Source of the DNA: Thermovenabulum sp049701175
Lineage (GTDB): Bacteria > Bacillota > Thermosediminibacteria > Thermosediminibacterales > Thermosediminibacteraceae
Assembly: GCF_049701175.1 (NCBI RefSeq)
Contig: NZ_JBNATW010000005.1
Location: forward strand, 34,566-98,565
Length of the DNA stretch: 64,000 nucleotides
Direction: 5' to 3'
Shown: positions 34,178-43,139 of the stretch, piece by piece
Numbering within the stretch: the stretch's first letter is position 1
How the letters are laid out: each line of letters starts with the position of its first letter
The notes under the pieces: generated by a model
Database searches by the model: none
What the model was told of the DNA's origin: nothing
The model's input: the letters and a program-made list of their open reading frames with translations, nothing else
Translations under genes and position numbers: made by a program

Positions 34178-35479
34178 TTACTTTCTTAGTATCTCTCTAA
34201 CCTTTCCAATCATATATAAAGAACCTGCAAATATTATAACATCATCTTTGGCTGCAATATTTAACGCAATTTCTACCGCTTTATTAATATCATCTTCGCT
34301 TTCTATTGGGATATTTTTCGAAGTAACACATTTTATAGCTTCTTTCAGTTCTTTGGAAGAAAGGGCTCTTGGACTGTCGGGCTTTGTTGTAATAATCTTA
34401 TCAGCGATAGGAGTAATAATTTCCAGCATTTTTTTATAATCTTTGTCTTTTAAAATCCCGAGGACAAATATTTTCCTTTTATCATTGAAATAACTTATAA
34501 TTGACTTTTTTAGCACCTCAAATCCTGCTTCATTGTGAGCCCCATCAATGACTATATATGGTTCTTCCCTCAAAATCTCAAACCTTCCAGCCCACTTTGC
34601 ACCTTTTAAACCTAAAGCCACTTTTTCCTTATTTATTTCAATTCCATAATCGCTTAAAACCTCTACAGCACCAACAGCTGTTGACGCATTTAATAGCTGA
34701 TGTTCCCCCAAAAGGGTTATTTGAAGGTTTTCGTAAAAATTTTTTATAGAATGCAATTCAAAGGTTTGTCCGAGAAGGCTATTAGAAATTGGCTTAAATT
34801 TTATATGTTCACCCACTTTGTACAATTTTGAACCTGTTTCTCTACATCTATTTTCAATCACGTTTAAAGCCTCTTTTTCTTGCAGTGAAGTAACTACAGG
34901 AATGTTTTTCTTTATTATCCCACACTTTTCCTTTGCAATTTTTTCTAAGGTATCCCCTAAGTATTCTTTATGGTCAAAACTTATTGGGGTTATAACGCTA
35001 ACAAGAGGATATACCACATTTGTCGCATCCAATCTTCCTCCCATCCCTACTTCGAGCACGAGGAAGTCCACACTCTTTTCCTTATAGTAGGAAAAACCTA
35101 TCGCAGTTACAACTTCAAATTCAGTAGGTGATTCCATACCTTCTTTCTCCATTATATCAACAGCATTAAAAACCTTTTTTGCATGCTTAATTAAGTCTTC
35201 ATCGCTGATGTTTTCCCCGTTAAGCCTTATCCTTTCATTAAAAACTTCAAGATAGGGTGAGGTATAAAGCCCCACCCTGAATCCATGTGCTCTTAAAATG
35301 GAATCGATCATTGCAGATGTTGACCCTTTTCCGTTGGTCCCCGCTACATGAATAACCTGTATGCCTTCATGGGGGTTATCTAATATTTCCAGAAGTTTTT
35401 TTATCCTCTCAAGCCCCGGTTTAATGCCAAACTTTTGCATACCGTGAATTTTGGAAAGAACATCTTCTATTGTCAACAT
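34178..35479 (-). CDS. folC: folylpolyglutamate/dihydrofolate synthase
   Basis: 433 residues from ATG 35479 (a TTG lies just before it; GAGGG is eight bases upstream). Mur-ligase-type ATP site HVAGTNGKGSTSAMI near residue 45, then GMGGRLDATNV and VIDGAHNEAGFEVL. It adds glutamate to folates. It lies after valS, as often in Firmicutes (valS-folC). Confidence 0.95.
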   Translation of the reverse strand: MLTIEDVLSKIHGMQKFGIKPGLERIKKLLEILDNPHEGIQVIHVAGTNGKGSTSAMIDSILRAHGFRVGLYTSPYLEVFNERIRLNGENISDEDLIKHAKKVFNAVDIMEKEGMESPTEFEVVTAIGFSYYKEKSVDFLVLEVGMGGRLDATNVVYPLVSVITPISFDHKEYLGDTLEKIAKEKCGIIKKNIPVVTSLQEKEALNVIENRCRETGSKLYKVGEHIKFKPISNSLLGQTFELHSIKNFYENLQITLLGEHQLLNASTAVGAVEVLSDYGIEINKEKVALGLKGAKWAGRFEILREEPYIVIDGAHNEAGFEVLKKSIISYFNDKRKIFVLGILKDKDYKKMLEIITPIADKIITTKPDSPRALSSKELKEAIKCVTSKNIPIESEDDINKAVEIALNIAAKDDVIIFAGSLYMIGKVREILRK

Positions 35480-35497
35480 CAAAACGACCCTCTTTCT

Positions 35498-38137
35498 TTA
35501 TTCATTTCTCAATAGGCTCAGTCTTTTTTCAATTTTTGATATTTTATCCTTAAATTCTTCTGCTTTTAACCTTTCCTTTTCTACCACTTCCTGAGGCGCT
35601 TTCTTTATAAAGTTTTCATTTGACAATTTTCTTTCAGCTTTTTCAAGCTCTTCTTCTAATTCTCTTTTTTCTTTATTGAGCCTTTCAATCTCTACTTCGA
35701 TATCTATTAAGCCTTCCATAGGCACGTAGATTTCTGCGCCCTTTACTACAGCACTCATGGCTTTTTTGGGTGAAGCTTCTTTTTCTATAAATTCAGCTTT
35801 TTCTACCTTTGCAAGGGAATATATTATGTCCATATTTTCTTTGAATAAATTTTCAATTTCCTTTTCGGTGGCTTTTATCAATATCCTTGCTTTTTTAGAT
35901 GGAGGTACATTCATCTCTGCCCTGATGTTGCGTATTCCCCTTACAGCCTCCATCAAAATGTCCATTTTATAAATATCGTTGAATTCATAATCCGGATTTT
36001 TCTTTGGCCACTCTGAAACCATTATGCTTTTCCCTTCATGGGGTAGCTGCTGCCATATCTCTTCTGTTATGAAGGGCATAAAGGGATGTAAAAGTTTTAA
36101 AGCATTCTCTAAGACAGTAAATAATACACCTTTTGTGATGTTCTTTATTTCCTCATCCTCTTTATTAAGATCAATTTTTGCCATTTCTATATACCAATCG
36201 CAAAATTCGCTCCAGAAAAAGTCGTAAATTTTTGAGGCTGCAATACCTATCTCAAATTTCTCCAAAAATTCCGTAACCTCTTCAATTACATTGTTTAACC
36301 TCGAAAGTATCCAGCGGTCTTTTAACGAGAGCTTTTCAACATCTATTTTCTTAGGTTCAAATCCTTCTAAATTCATTAGCACAAAGCGGGAAGCATTCCA
36401 AATTTTATTTGCAAAATTTCTGCTGTGCTCAACTTTTTCCCAGTAAAATTTCATATCGTTTCCAGGAGTATTTCCAGTGCTTAATGAAAATCTCAATGTA
36501 TCGGCACCGTATTTTTCAATAACCTCGAGGGGGTCTATACCGTTGCCCAAGGATTTGCTCATCTTTCTTCCCAAAGCATCCCTTACAAGTCCTGTTATAA
36601 CCACATATTCAAAAGGTTCTCTTTTCATAAACTCCATCGCTGAGAAGATCATTCTTGCAACCCAGAAAAAAATGATATCATAACCCGTTACTAATACAGA
36701 AGTGGGATAAAAATATTCAAGGTCTTCCGTCTTTTCAGGCCATCCTAAAGTAGAAAAGGGCCATAAAGCTGAGCTAAACCAAGTATCTAAAACATCAGGA
36801 TCCTGTTCTATTTTTGTACTTTTGCATTTGGGACATTCTTTAATATCCTCTCTTGAGACGGTCATTTCTTTACAATCCATACAGTACCATGCAGGTATCT
36901 GGTGTCCCCACCAAAGCTGTCTTGAAATGCACCAGTCGTGGATATTCTCTAACCAGTTTATATATATCTTAGTAAATCTCTCGGGGACAAATTTCACCTT
37001 GCCCTGTTTTACTACTTCTATTGCTGGTTCTGCTAAAGGCTTCATCTTTACAAACCACTGCTTTGAAACCATGGGTTCTACAACTGTATCACACCTGTAG
37101 CAGTGCCCCACACTGTGATTAATATCTTCGATTTTGATTAATAAACCCTTTTCTTTAAGTTCTTCTGCAATTAATTTTCTCGCTTCATATCTGTCAAGAC
37201 CAGCAAATTTGCCTGCATTTTCATTCATTTTCCCTTCTTCATTCATCACTTTAATCACAGGGAGCTGATGCCTTAAGCCAATTTCAAAATCGTTTGGATC
37301 ATGGCCCGGAGTAATTTTTACAGCACCGGTCCCGAATTCCATGTCTACATATTCATCTGCAATTATAGGTATTTCTCTTTCCATTAGAGGAAGGATTACA
37401 GTTTCTCCTATTAAGTGTTTATATCTTTCATCACTTGGATTTACTGCCACCGCTACATCGCCAAGCATTGTCTCAGGCCTTGTTGTGGCAATTTCAATAA
37501 AACCCTTTCCATTTTTAAAAGGATATTTAACATAATAAAGCTTACCTTGGTGTTCCTCGTATTCTACTTCAATATCTGAAAGAGTAGTTTTGCAGGTAGG
37601 ACACCAATTTATTATATAGTCTCCTCTATAAATTAATCCTTTTTCATATAAGCTTACGAAAACTTCTCTAACTGCTTTACTTAAACCTTCATCCAAAGTA
37701 AATCTGAATCTTGACCAGTCGCACGAAGCGCCTAATTTTTTTAACTGGTTGACTATAGTTCCACCGTACTTTTCTTTCCACGCCCAAACCCTTTCCAAGA
37801 ATTTTTCCCTGCCGAGATCGTATTTGGAAAGGCCTTCCTGTGCCAATTGTTCCTTTACTTTCGCTTCAGTCGCGATACCTGCATGGTCCGTCCCCGGAAG
37901 CCATAAGGTAGGAATCTGCTGCATCCTTTTAAACCTTATTAAAATATCTTGAAGTGTATTATTAAGCGCATGTCCCATGTGAAGGTTTCCTGTAACATTG
38001 GGTGGTGGTATTACTATTGTAAAGGGTTTTTTAGTCTTATCGATTTTTGCTCTAAAAAGGTCATTCTCTTCCCAATATTTATACCATTTTTCCTCCACAT
38101 TTTTCGGTTCGTAAACCGAAGGCAAGTTTACAGTCAT
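35498..38137 (-). CDS. valS: valyl-tRNA synthetase
   Basis: 879 residues from ATG 38137, the usual MTVNLPSVYEPKNVEEKWY start; the longer frame runs into the adjacent element. Class I signatures are PPNVTGNLHMGHALN (HIGH) and GRKMSKSLGNG (KMSKS), with an editing domain between, a zinc-like C4 cluster (CMDCKE..., CPKCKS) and a C-terminal coiled coil (EVEIERLNKEKRELEEELEKAERKL). No T-box leader is seen; instead an IS607-type element ends about 50 bases upstream. The ribosome binding site (AGGATA) is weak. Confidence 0.96.
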   Translation of the reverse strand: MTVNLPSVYEPKNVEEKWYKYWEENDLFRAKIDKTKKPFTIVIPPPNVTGNLHMGHALNNTLQDILIRFKRMQQIPTLWLPGTDHAGIATEAKVKEQLAQEGLSKYDLGREKFLERVWAWKEKYGGTIVNQLKKLGASCDWSRFRFTLDEGLSKAVREVFVSLYEKGLIYRGDYIINWCPTCKTTLSDIEVEYEEHQGKLYYVKYPFKNGKGFIEIATTRPETMLGDVAVAVNPSDERYKHLIGETVILPLMEREIPIIADEYVDMEFGTGAVKITPGHDPNDFEIGLRHQLPVIKVMNEEGKMNENAGKFAGLDRYEARKLIAEELKEKGLLIKIEDINHSVGHCYRCDTVVEPMVSKQWFVKMKPLAEPAIEVVKQGKVKFVPERFTKIYINWLENIHDWCISRQLWWGHQIPAWYCMDCKEMTVSREDIKECPKCKSTKIEQDPDVLDTWFSSALWPFSTLGWPEKTEDLEYFYPTSVLVTGYDIIFFWVARMIFSAMEFMKREPFEYVVITGLVRDALGRKMSKSLGNGIDPLEVIEKYGADTLRFSLSTGNTPGNDMKFYWEKVEHSRNFANKIWNASRFVLMNLEGFEPKKIDVEKLSLKDRWILSRLNNVIEEVTEFLEKFEIGIAASKIYDFFWSEFCDWYIEMAKIDLNKEDEEIKNITKGVLFTVLENALKLLHPFMPFITEEIWQQLPHEGKSIMVSEWPKKNPDYEFNDIYKMDILMEAVRGIRNIRAEMNVPPSKKARILIKATEKEIENLFKENMDIIYSLAKVEKAEFIEKEASPKKAMSAVVKGAEIYVPMEGLIDIEVEIERLNKEKRELEEELEKAERKLSNENFIKKAPQEVVEKERLKAEEFKDKISKIEKRLSLLRNE

Positions 38138-38154
38138 AATGATATCCTGGTCAT

Positions 38155-38183
38155 CCAAACTGTGCAAAACTGCACAAGTCTGG
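38155..38183. repeat. imperfect palindrome between valS and the element
   Basis: CCAAACTGTGCA and TGCACAAGTCTGG form a hairpin with a tight AAAC loop, one mismatch and one bulge; the core TGTGCA/TGCACA is perfect. It may be the right-end hairpin of the mobile element or a feature of the valS leader. Confidence 0.55.
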
Positions 38184-38189
38184 AAGGCT

Positions 38190-38461
38190 GGGCTATTTGT
38201 ATTCCGCCCTTTCAGAGAGTGCTCATTCCCAGCAGGCGGTATTTAAGCACTCCCATAGCCCCTGCCCCAAGAAGCAGGAACTCGCGCCCTTAACCGGGTC
38301 TCCCCACTTGCCCTGAATGTAATACTCCCTTCAGGACAGAGACGTCCCTTAATACCCTCTCAGGGGAGAGTGGCGTTACCACCGCTACCTTGAGAACTCG
38401 CCAGAGATTATAGCTTGTGCTATAGGCACTAATACTTGTTCCACCCAGAGGTATTAGTGCC
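38190..38461 (-). ncRNA. candidate omega RNA (reRNA) of the tnpB element
   Basis: A dense series of complementary segments overlaps the tnpB 3' end and the following 100 bases. Read along the minus strand: an 11-base-pair stem (38451-38461 with 38425-38435), TATAGC/GCTATA (38409-38424), CTCTCC/GGAGAG, CCTGAA/TTCAGG (38312-38335) and CCTGC/GCAGG (38261-38278). Then GGGCTAT (38255-38261) pairs with ATAGCCC (38190-38196), enclosing GAGTGCT/AGCACTC (38246-38252 with 38217-38223) and CCGCC/GGCGG (38235-38239 with 38204-38208). The last two interleave as an H-type pseudoknot. Location and a pseudoknot are known features of TnpB guide RNAs; function here is inferred. Confidence 0.65.
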
Positions 38462-39741
38462 TTCCCTGGCTCACTCCCAAGGCTTTTTATCAGTTTTATC
38501 GCTCTGTCTATCTCCTTTAGTTGCCTTTTCTTTAGTTGTTTGTTCTTAACCGTTCTCTTTACGTGCTCTTTTAATTCTTCCAATTCGTCAGCATCTAAAT
38601 CTTTTAGAATTGCCATATACCCTTCGGGGACTTGCTCTTTTAGTCCAAGCCCCCTTCTTGCTATTACGTATGCAGCTGCTATGTCCTTGCTTATCATATA
38701 CTGCGGTGCATACTTCAGCATCCCTATCACTGATGTATAGGCAGGATTGACCTCTATAACTTGTATACCTTTCCTCTTCGCTAAAACCTTGATTTTTTCC
38801 AAAAGTGACCTGTAGCTAAAGCTGTGCCTTATCCTCCTTGATTTCCTCCCTGAAAAATCCCCTCTTTTTCCTTTGTCTCTTATGTCCAATCTTTCGATTG
38901 CTATTGCTTTTTTCTTTTCTTCTGCTAGCCTTACTATTTCATGAGCATACTGCCATCTATAATATTCCCTCTTATTTGAATTGCCGCTTGTAAGTTCAGG
39001 CATCGGTATTCTGCCATAACTTACAAGCTTACCGTTCTCATCTGTTTCTGACCACGCTATGTGGTCCGGATATGCGTTAACATCTATGCCTATAACTCCA
39101 TTTTCCTTTGTTACCACAACTTCCGGAAAGTTTTCTTCAATTGTAAAGTAAGCATATACCTTCCCGTTTTTAAGCTTTAACTCAACCGAGTAAGGCTCTC
39201 CACAAGTGCTGATTGCCTCAAGCAATCCTTCCCGGCTCTTACTCTTCTTCCACCCCGCTTGTATCCTCGCATATGCATACTTTCTTTCACCTACGTTGAT
39301 TCTAAGTACTGCACCATTTTCATCTATCTCGATTCTCGTATTCAGATTTCCTTTCTTGCTCTTATCTCCCCTAGAGTAAAGATTGCCTTTCCTTCTTTCT
39401 TGCCACTCATGTTGCAGCTTCTTATATGCATTTCCATTTATGTGCCGTTTCTTGAGCTTATCAAACAAACTCCTGCCGCCAAAGATAACCTTCCTCGGAT
39501 TCTCTTCCCTTTCTTTGCAAGACTCTAAAACGCTTTTTGCCTTCATTATCGCATCATCTACATACCTCGAATTTAAATTAAAAATCCCTTGAAGTTCTTT
39601 TTTTAGTGTATTTCTGCTTTTACCTTCTAAAAGTCTGTTATATGCGAATCTTGCGCAGGATGACCATCTTCTCATAAGGTCTAATACTTCTTGTTTATCT
39701 TCTTTACTGTCAAAAACAAGTTTAGCTTGGATTGTTATCAT
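38290..39741 (-). CDS. tnpB: TnpB-like RNA-guided nuclease (IS605 OrfB family)
   Basis: 483 residues from ATG 39741 (GAGGTGG upstream); it overlaps the tnpA end. A helical N-terminal half (RFAYNRLLEGKSRNTLKKEL) is followed by a split RuvC domain with D220 (GVIGIDVNAYPDHIAW), E283 (AIAIERLDI) and D353 (SKDIAAAYVIARRG). The zinc ribbon usual in TnpB (paired CxxC before the last Asp) is absent; the segment reads NPAYTSVIGMLKYAPQYM. The last 60 residues are encoded by the structured RNA region and may not form a conserved domain. Likely an RNA-guided DNA nuclease. Confidence 0.85.
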   Translation of the reverse strand: MITIQAKLVFDSKEDKQEVLDLMRRWSSCARFAYNRLLEGKSRNTLKKELQGIFNLNSRYVDDAIMKAKSVLESCKEREENPRKVIFGGRSLFDKLKKRHINGNAYKKLQHEWQERRKGNLYSRGDKSKKGNLNTRIEIDENGAVLRINVGERKYAYARIQAGWKKSKSREGLLEAISTCGEPYSVELKLKNGKVYAYFTIEENFPEVVVTKENGVIGIDVNAYPDHIAWSETDENGKLVSYGRIPMPELTSGNSNKREYYRWQYAHEIVRLAEEKKKAIAIERLDIRDKGKRGDFSGRKSRRIRHSFSYRSLLEKIKVLAKRKGIQVIEVNPAYTSVIGMLKYAPQYMISKDIAAAYVIARRGLGLKEQVPEGYMAILKDLDADELEELKEHVKRTVKNKQLKKRQLKEIDRAIKLIKSLGSEPGKALIPLGGTSISAYSTSYNLWRVLKVAVVTPLSPERVLRDVSVLKGVLHSGQVGRPG

Positions 39742-40248
39742 GCTTTTTACCACCTCTTTGCCCGTAAATCCTGGCTGCAAATGATGTAACTATTGCTATT
39801 AAGTCTTCTGCTAGTTCTTTGTTTACATCTTCTTCATTTTCCTTTCCATTCAAAACTACAAGCTCTACTCCACAACTTTTTGAACTTCTCCTCTTTTTAT
39901 TTTGTTCAGAAGCTTTAATAAACCTCTCCTGTTTTCATTTACCCCACTTGCTATTTCGGATATGACTTCATACCGCCAACCTTGCAAATTGGCATATTCT
40001 TCAAGTCTCCTGATTTGATTTTTTAGGTACTCTTCCTGCTTTTTTGTAGATACTCTTGCATATAAAACTACAGTCGGTTTTGGTTTTTCTTCTATCATAC
40101 CTAATAGCTTCTCTATATCTTCTTTTCTATACCTTCTTCTACCCTTTGGAGTTCTAAGAGGAGTAATTAACCCTTCTTTTTCCCAGTTTATAAGTGTCCT
40201 TCGACTAATCGAGTATATTTCTTTTACTTTTTGTATACTTAATAACAT
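39722..40248 (-). pseudogene. tnpA: IS607 TnpA serine recombinase, broken by an internal deletion
   Basis: The first frame (39865-40248, 127 residues) has a MerR-type helix-turn-helix (VKEIYSISRRTLINWEKEGLI) and the resolvase start LYARVSTKKQEEYLKNQ with the catalytic Ser. It stops at EVQKVVE. The next bases, in another frame, encode KSCGVELVVLNGKENEEDV and then KELAEDLIAIVTSFAARIYG, the normal C-terminus. About 20 residues expected between them (a YKDRLARFGF-type segment) are missing. The junction is AAAAGTTGT (39872-39880), as expected if a repeat-mediated deletion occurred. Confidence 0.8.
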
Positions 40249-40267
40249 CTATTATCACCTAATTAAA

Positions 40268-40273
40268 ATTATA
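40268..40273 (-). promoter_or_regulatory. possible -10 of the tnpA-tnpB unit
   Basis: TATAAT on the minus strand about 20 bases before the tnpA ATG; the -35 at 17 bases (GTGAAG) is poor. If active it could also supply transcription to valS. Confidence 0.35.
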
Positions 40274-40340
40274 CTCTTTTGCATAACTATCTTCACCTGT
40301 TGTATCCTCCTAAATATTCTCATAAATTTTTCTATTTTCA

Positions 40341-40377
40341 TAAAAAAAATTCCTGCAAGCAAATGCCTGCAGGAATT
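40341..40377 (-). terminator. intrinsic terminator after purA
   Basis: AATTCCTGCA and TGCAGGAATT form a ten-base-pair stem followed on the minus strand by TTTTTTTTA. Confidence 0.92.
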
Positions 40378-41662
40378 AAAAAAGCTTAACGATTTCAAAG
40401 CCTTGCTCCCTCTTTGGCCCAATCGAAATAAAAGCTACTTTAACACCCGTCAATTCTTCTATTTTATAAATATATTTAATAAGATTTTCAGGAAGCTCTT
40501 CAATCCTTTTAATATCAGATATGCCTTCCTCCCATCCGGGCAGCTCTTCGTAAATAGGCTCACACTCCGATAAGACATTTAAGCTTGCCGGAAAATCTGT
40601 TATCGTTTTCCCTTTATACTTATACCCAATACAAATTTTTACTTTTTCAAGCCCTCCAAGGGTATCTAATTTGGTAATTGCAACGTATGAAAGCCCGTTT
40701 ACCTTTACCGCATAGCGAAGCATGACTACATCAAGCCATCCGCACCGCCTTGGCCTTCCAGTAGTGGTGCCGTACTCATATCCTTTTTCCCTAATTATAT
40801 CACCCGTTTTGTCCAGTAATTCCGTTGGGAAAGGGCCTTTGCCCACGCGGGTGGTGTAGGCCTTTACCACCCCCACTACACTATCTATTAGTGTTGGGCC
40901 TATTCCGGCTCCAATACATACACCCCCGGCTATAGGATGAGAGGATGTAACATAGGGATAAGTTCCTAAATCCACATCAAGCAATGTTCCCTGAGCACCT
41001 TCGTACAAAATCTTTTTATCGTTTTTTGAAAATTCGTATATTATCGAAGTGGTATCGCAAACCATGTCTTTTATTTGCTCTGCGGCCTTTAGATAAGACT
41101 CGATGATAGGACCTTTTTCAAAGCCCTTTTTGCCGTAAACCTTTTGGATGATTTCATTCTTCATCTTAAGATTTTGTTCTACTTTTTCTTCAAAATACTT
41201 AGGCTCCAAAAGATCGCAAACCCTTATACCTATCCTTTCCGCTTTATCTACATATGCAGGACCTATGCCCCGTCGTGTGGTCCCTAATTGTAGTTCTCCT
41301 TTATGTTCTTCTATAACTTCATCGAGGAGTTTGTGATAGGGCATTATGAGATGAGCCCTATCGCTGATTTTTAATCTGCTTTTAACATCAATTCCATAGC
41401 CCTCTAAATACCTTATTTCCTCCACTAAGGCAATTGGATCTATTACCATGCCATTACCTATTACACATATTTTCCCAGGATGTAATATGCCAGAAGGTAT
41501 AAGATGAAGTTTGAACCTAATATCATTTACCTCTACCGTATGGCCTGCATTGTTTCCCCCTTGATATCTAACAACCATATCCGCACGGCTTGCAAGGTAA
41601 TCCACTATTCTCCCTTTCCCCTCATCACCCCATTGGGTTCCTATAACAACTATGCCCGGCAT
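40376..41662 (-). CDS. purA: adenylosuccinate synthase
   Basis: 428 residues with the GTP-binding start GTQWGDEGKGRIVDYLA, NNAGHTVEV, GTTRRGIGPAYVDKAERIGIRV and KLDTLGGLEKVKICIGY. It makes adenylosuccinate from IMP and Asp. It follows the COG2509 flavoprotein by 17 bases and is closed by a terminator. Confidence 0.97.
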   Translation of the reverse strand: MPGIVVIGTQWGDEGKGRIVDYLASRADMVVRYQGGNNAGHTVEVNDIRFKLHLIPSGILHPGKICVIGNGMVIDPIALVEEIRYLEGYGIDVKSRLKISDRAHLIMPYHKLLDEVIEEHKGELQLGTTRRGIGPAYVDKAERIGIRVCDLLEPKYFEEKVEQNLKMKNEIIQKVYGKKGFEKGPIIESYLKAAEQIKDMVCDTTSIIYEFSKNDKKILYEGAQGTLLDVDLGTYPYVTSSHPIAGGVCIGAGIGPTLIDSVVGVVKAYTTRVGKGPFPTELLDKTGDIIREKGYEYGTTTGRPRRCGWLDVVMLRYAVKVNGLSYVAITKLDTLGGLEKVKICIGYKYKGKTITDFPASLNVLSECEPIYEELPGWEEGISDIKRIEELPENLIKYIYKIEELTGVKVAFISIGPKREQGFEIVKLF

Positions 41663-41679
41663 AAAAAATCACCCCAAAA

Positions 41680-43068
41680 TCAGTCTAAAATCCGTCTAAT
41701 GATTTCTCTTGCAACAATAACACCTGAAACAGACGCCTGGGCTAAGCCACGAGTGACTCCCGCACCATCCCCTGCTGCAAAAAGATTACTAATTTGGGTC
41801 TCTAAGGCAGATGTAAGTGCAGGCCTTGAAGAATAAAATTTTACTTCAACCCCGTAAAGCAAGGTGTGGTTTGAGTTCACCCCTGGTACCAATTTATCCA
41901 TTGCCTGAAGCATCTCTAATATGCTCACTAAATGCCTGTAAGGGAAGACTAAACTCAAATCCCCAGGAGTTGCTTCTTTTAAAGTGGGCTCAACAAGCCC
42001 TCTTTTTATCCTCTCAGGAGTAGAACGCCTTCCAGACAGTAAATCACCTAAGCGCTGTACTATTACTCCTCCGCCTAACATATTAGCAAGTGTTGCAATG
42101 TATTTTCCGTATGAAATAGGTTCTTTAAATGGTTCTGTAAAGGTTTTGCTTACCAAAAGGGCAAAATTGGTGTTTGTAGTTTTTCTGTCAGCATAACTGT
42201 GCCCATTTACCGTAATCAGGCCGCTGTTATTCTCTATTACTACTTCACCATAAGGATTCATGCAGAATGTCCTTACTTTATCGTCAAAGGATTTGGAGTA
42301 ATAAATCAGCTTTGATTCATAAACCACATCAGTTAAAGGCTCCATTACAACCGAAGGCACTTCAACCCTAACGCCTATATCAACAGGGTTTATTTCCATA
42401 TCCAGTCCCAATCTTTTTGCTTCTTTCGCAAACCATTCGGCACCTTCTCTGCCTGGAACAACCACAATATATTCTGCAAAAAACCTTTCCCCTTTAACCG
42501 TCTCTACGCCAATAGCTTTTTTATCCTTTACAAGTATGTTTTTAACTGCTGACGATGTCTTTATTTCCACCTTATCCTTAAGATAATCGTACATCTTTTT
42601 TAATATAAGCCAGCATTTTTCGGTACCCAAATGTTTTACTTTTGCAGGGATTAGCCTCAAATCAGCCGTGGCTGCTTTCTGTTGAAGCTCCTTTACTTTA
42701 TTCTGATCCGTTCCATGGACAATTTCTGTTGCTCCAAAGCTAAGAAAGATTCTATCAATATAGCCTATGAGCTGGGAAACTTCCTCTTTTGATATATATT
42801 CATCAAGCCAACCACCAAACTCGGTGGTTAAGGTTAATTTTCCATCGCTGAATGCTCCAGCTCCTCCCCACCCGTTTACAATTGAACAGGGGTCGCAGTG
42901 CACACATTTTATCTTTTTTTCCTTTGAGGGACAGGTTCTGTGCTCGATATCTTTGCCCTTTTCTAAAATTAATATGGATAAATTGGGAACCTTATCTACA
43001 AGCTCCAAAGCAGTAAAAATACCTGCGGGACCCGCCCCAACAATAATCACATCATAAGTTTTTTCCAT
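41680..43068 (-). CDS. COG2509-family FAD-dependent protein
   Basis: 462 residues. The N-terminal Rossmann motif VIIVGAGPAGIFTALEL binds FAD. A cysteine-rich patch (CPSKEKKIKCVHCDPCSIVNGWGGAGAFSDGKL) and the C-terminal FAD-closing segment LFAAGDGAGVTRGLAQASVSG are typical of this uncharacterised dehydrogenase family. It is co-transcribed with purA from the promoter at 43111-43139. Substrate unknown. Confidence 0.88.
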   Translation of the reverse strand: MEKTYDVIIVGAGPAGIFTALELVDKVPNLSILILEKGKDIEHRTCPSKEKKIKCVHCDPCSIVNGWGGAGAFSDGKLTLTTEFGGWLDEYISKEEVSQLIGYIDRIFLSFGATEIVHGTDQNKVKELQQKAATADLRLIPAKVKHLGTEKCWLILKKMYDYLKDKVEIKTSSAVKNILVKDKKAIGVETVKGERFFAEYIVVVPGREGAEWFAKEAKRLGLDMEINPVDIGVRVEVPSVVMEPLTDVVYESKLIYYSKSFDDKVRTFCMNPYGEVVIENNSGLITVNGHSYADRKTTNTNFALLVSKTFTEPFKEPISYGKYIATLANMLGGGVIVQRLGDLLSGRRSTPERIKRGLVEPTLKEATPGDLSLVFPYRHLVSILEMLQAMDKLVPGVNSNHTLLYGVEVKFYSSRPALTSALETQISNLFAAGDGAGVTRGLAQASVSGVIVAREIIRRILD

Positions 43069-43110
43069 AAAACATCCCCTGCCTTATCCTTTTTAGGAAA
43101 AACCCTAATA

Positions 43111-43139
43111 AATATAACAAAAAAAAATAATTTAGTCAA
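43111..43139 (-). promoter_or_regulatory. promoter of the COG2509-purA unit
   Basis: TTGACT (43134-43139), 17 bases, TATATT (43111-43116) on the minus strand, about 40 bases before the start codon. Confidence 0.75.

Larger units (their letters stand above)
38190..40275 (-). mobile_element. IS607-type element with defective tnpA
   Basis: The unit consists of a MerR/serine-recombinase tnpA (broken), tnpB overlapping its end, and a structured 3' RNA, in the order expected for IS607-group elements. It lies between the purA terminator and valS, in the same direction. Exact ends cannot be fixed: IS607 elements lack terminal inverted repeats. The limits given run from the putative tnpA promoter to the last base of the RNA fold. 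Confidence 0.75.

Noticed and set aside
38138..38290. T-box riboswitch upstream of valS
   Set aside because: No specifier stem, T-box core or antiterminator/terminator pair could be recognised; the hairpins there are better explained by the tnpB-associated RNA.
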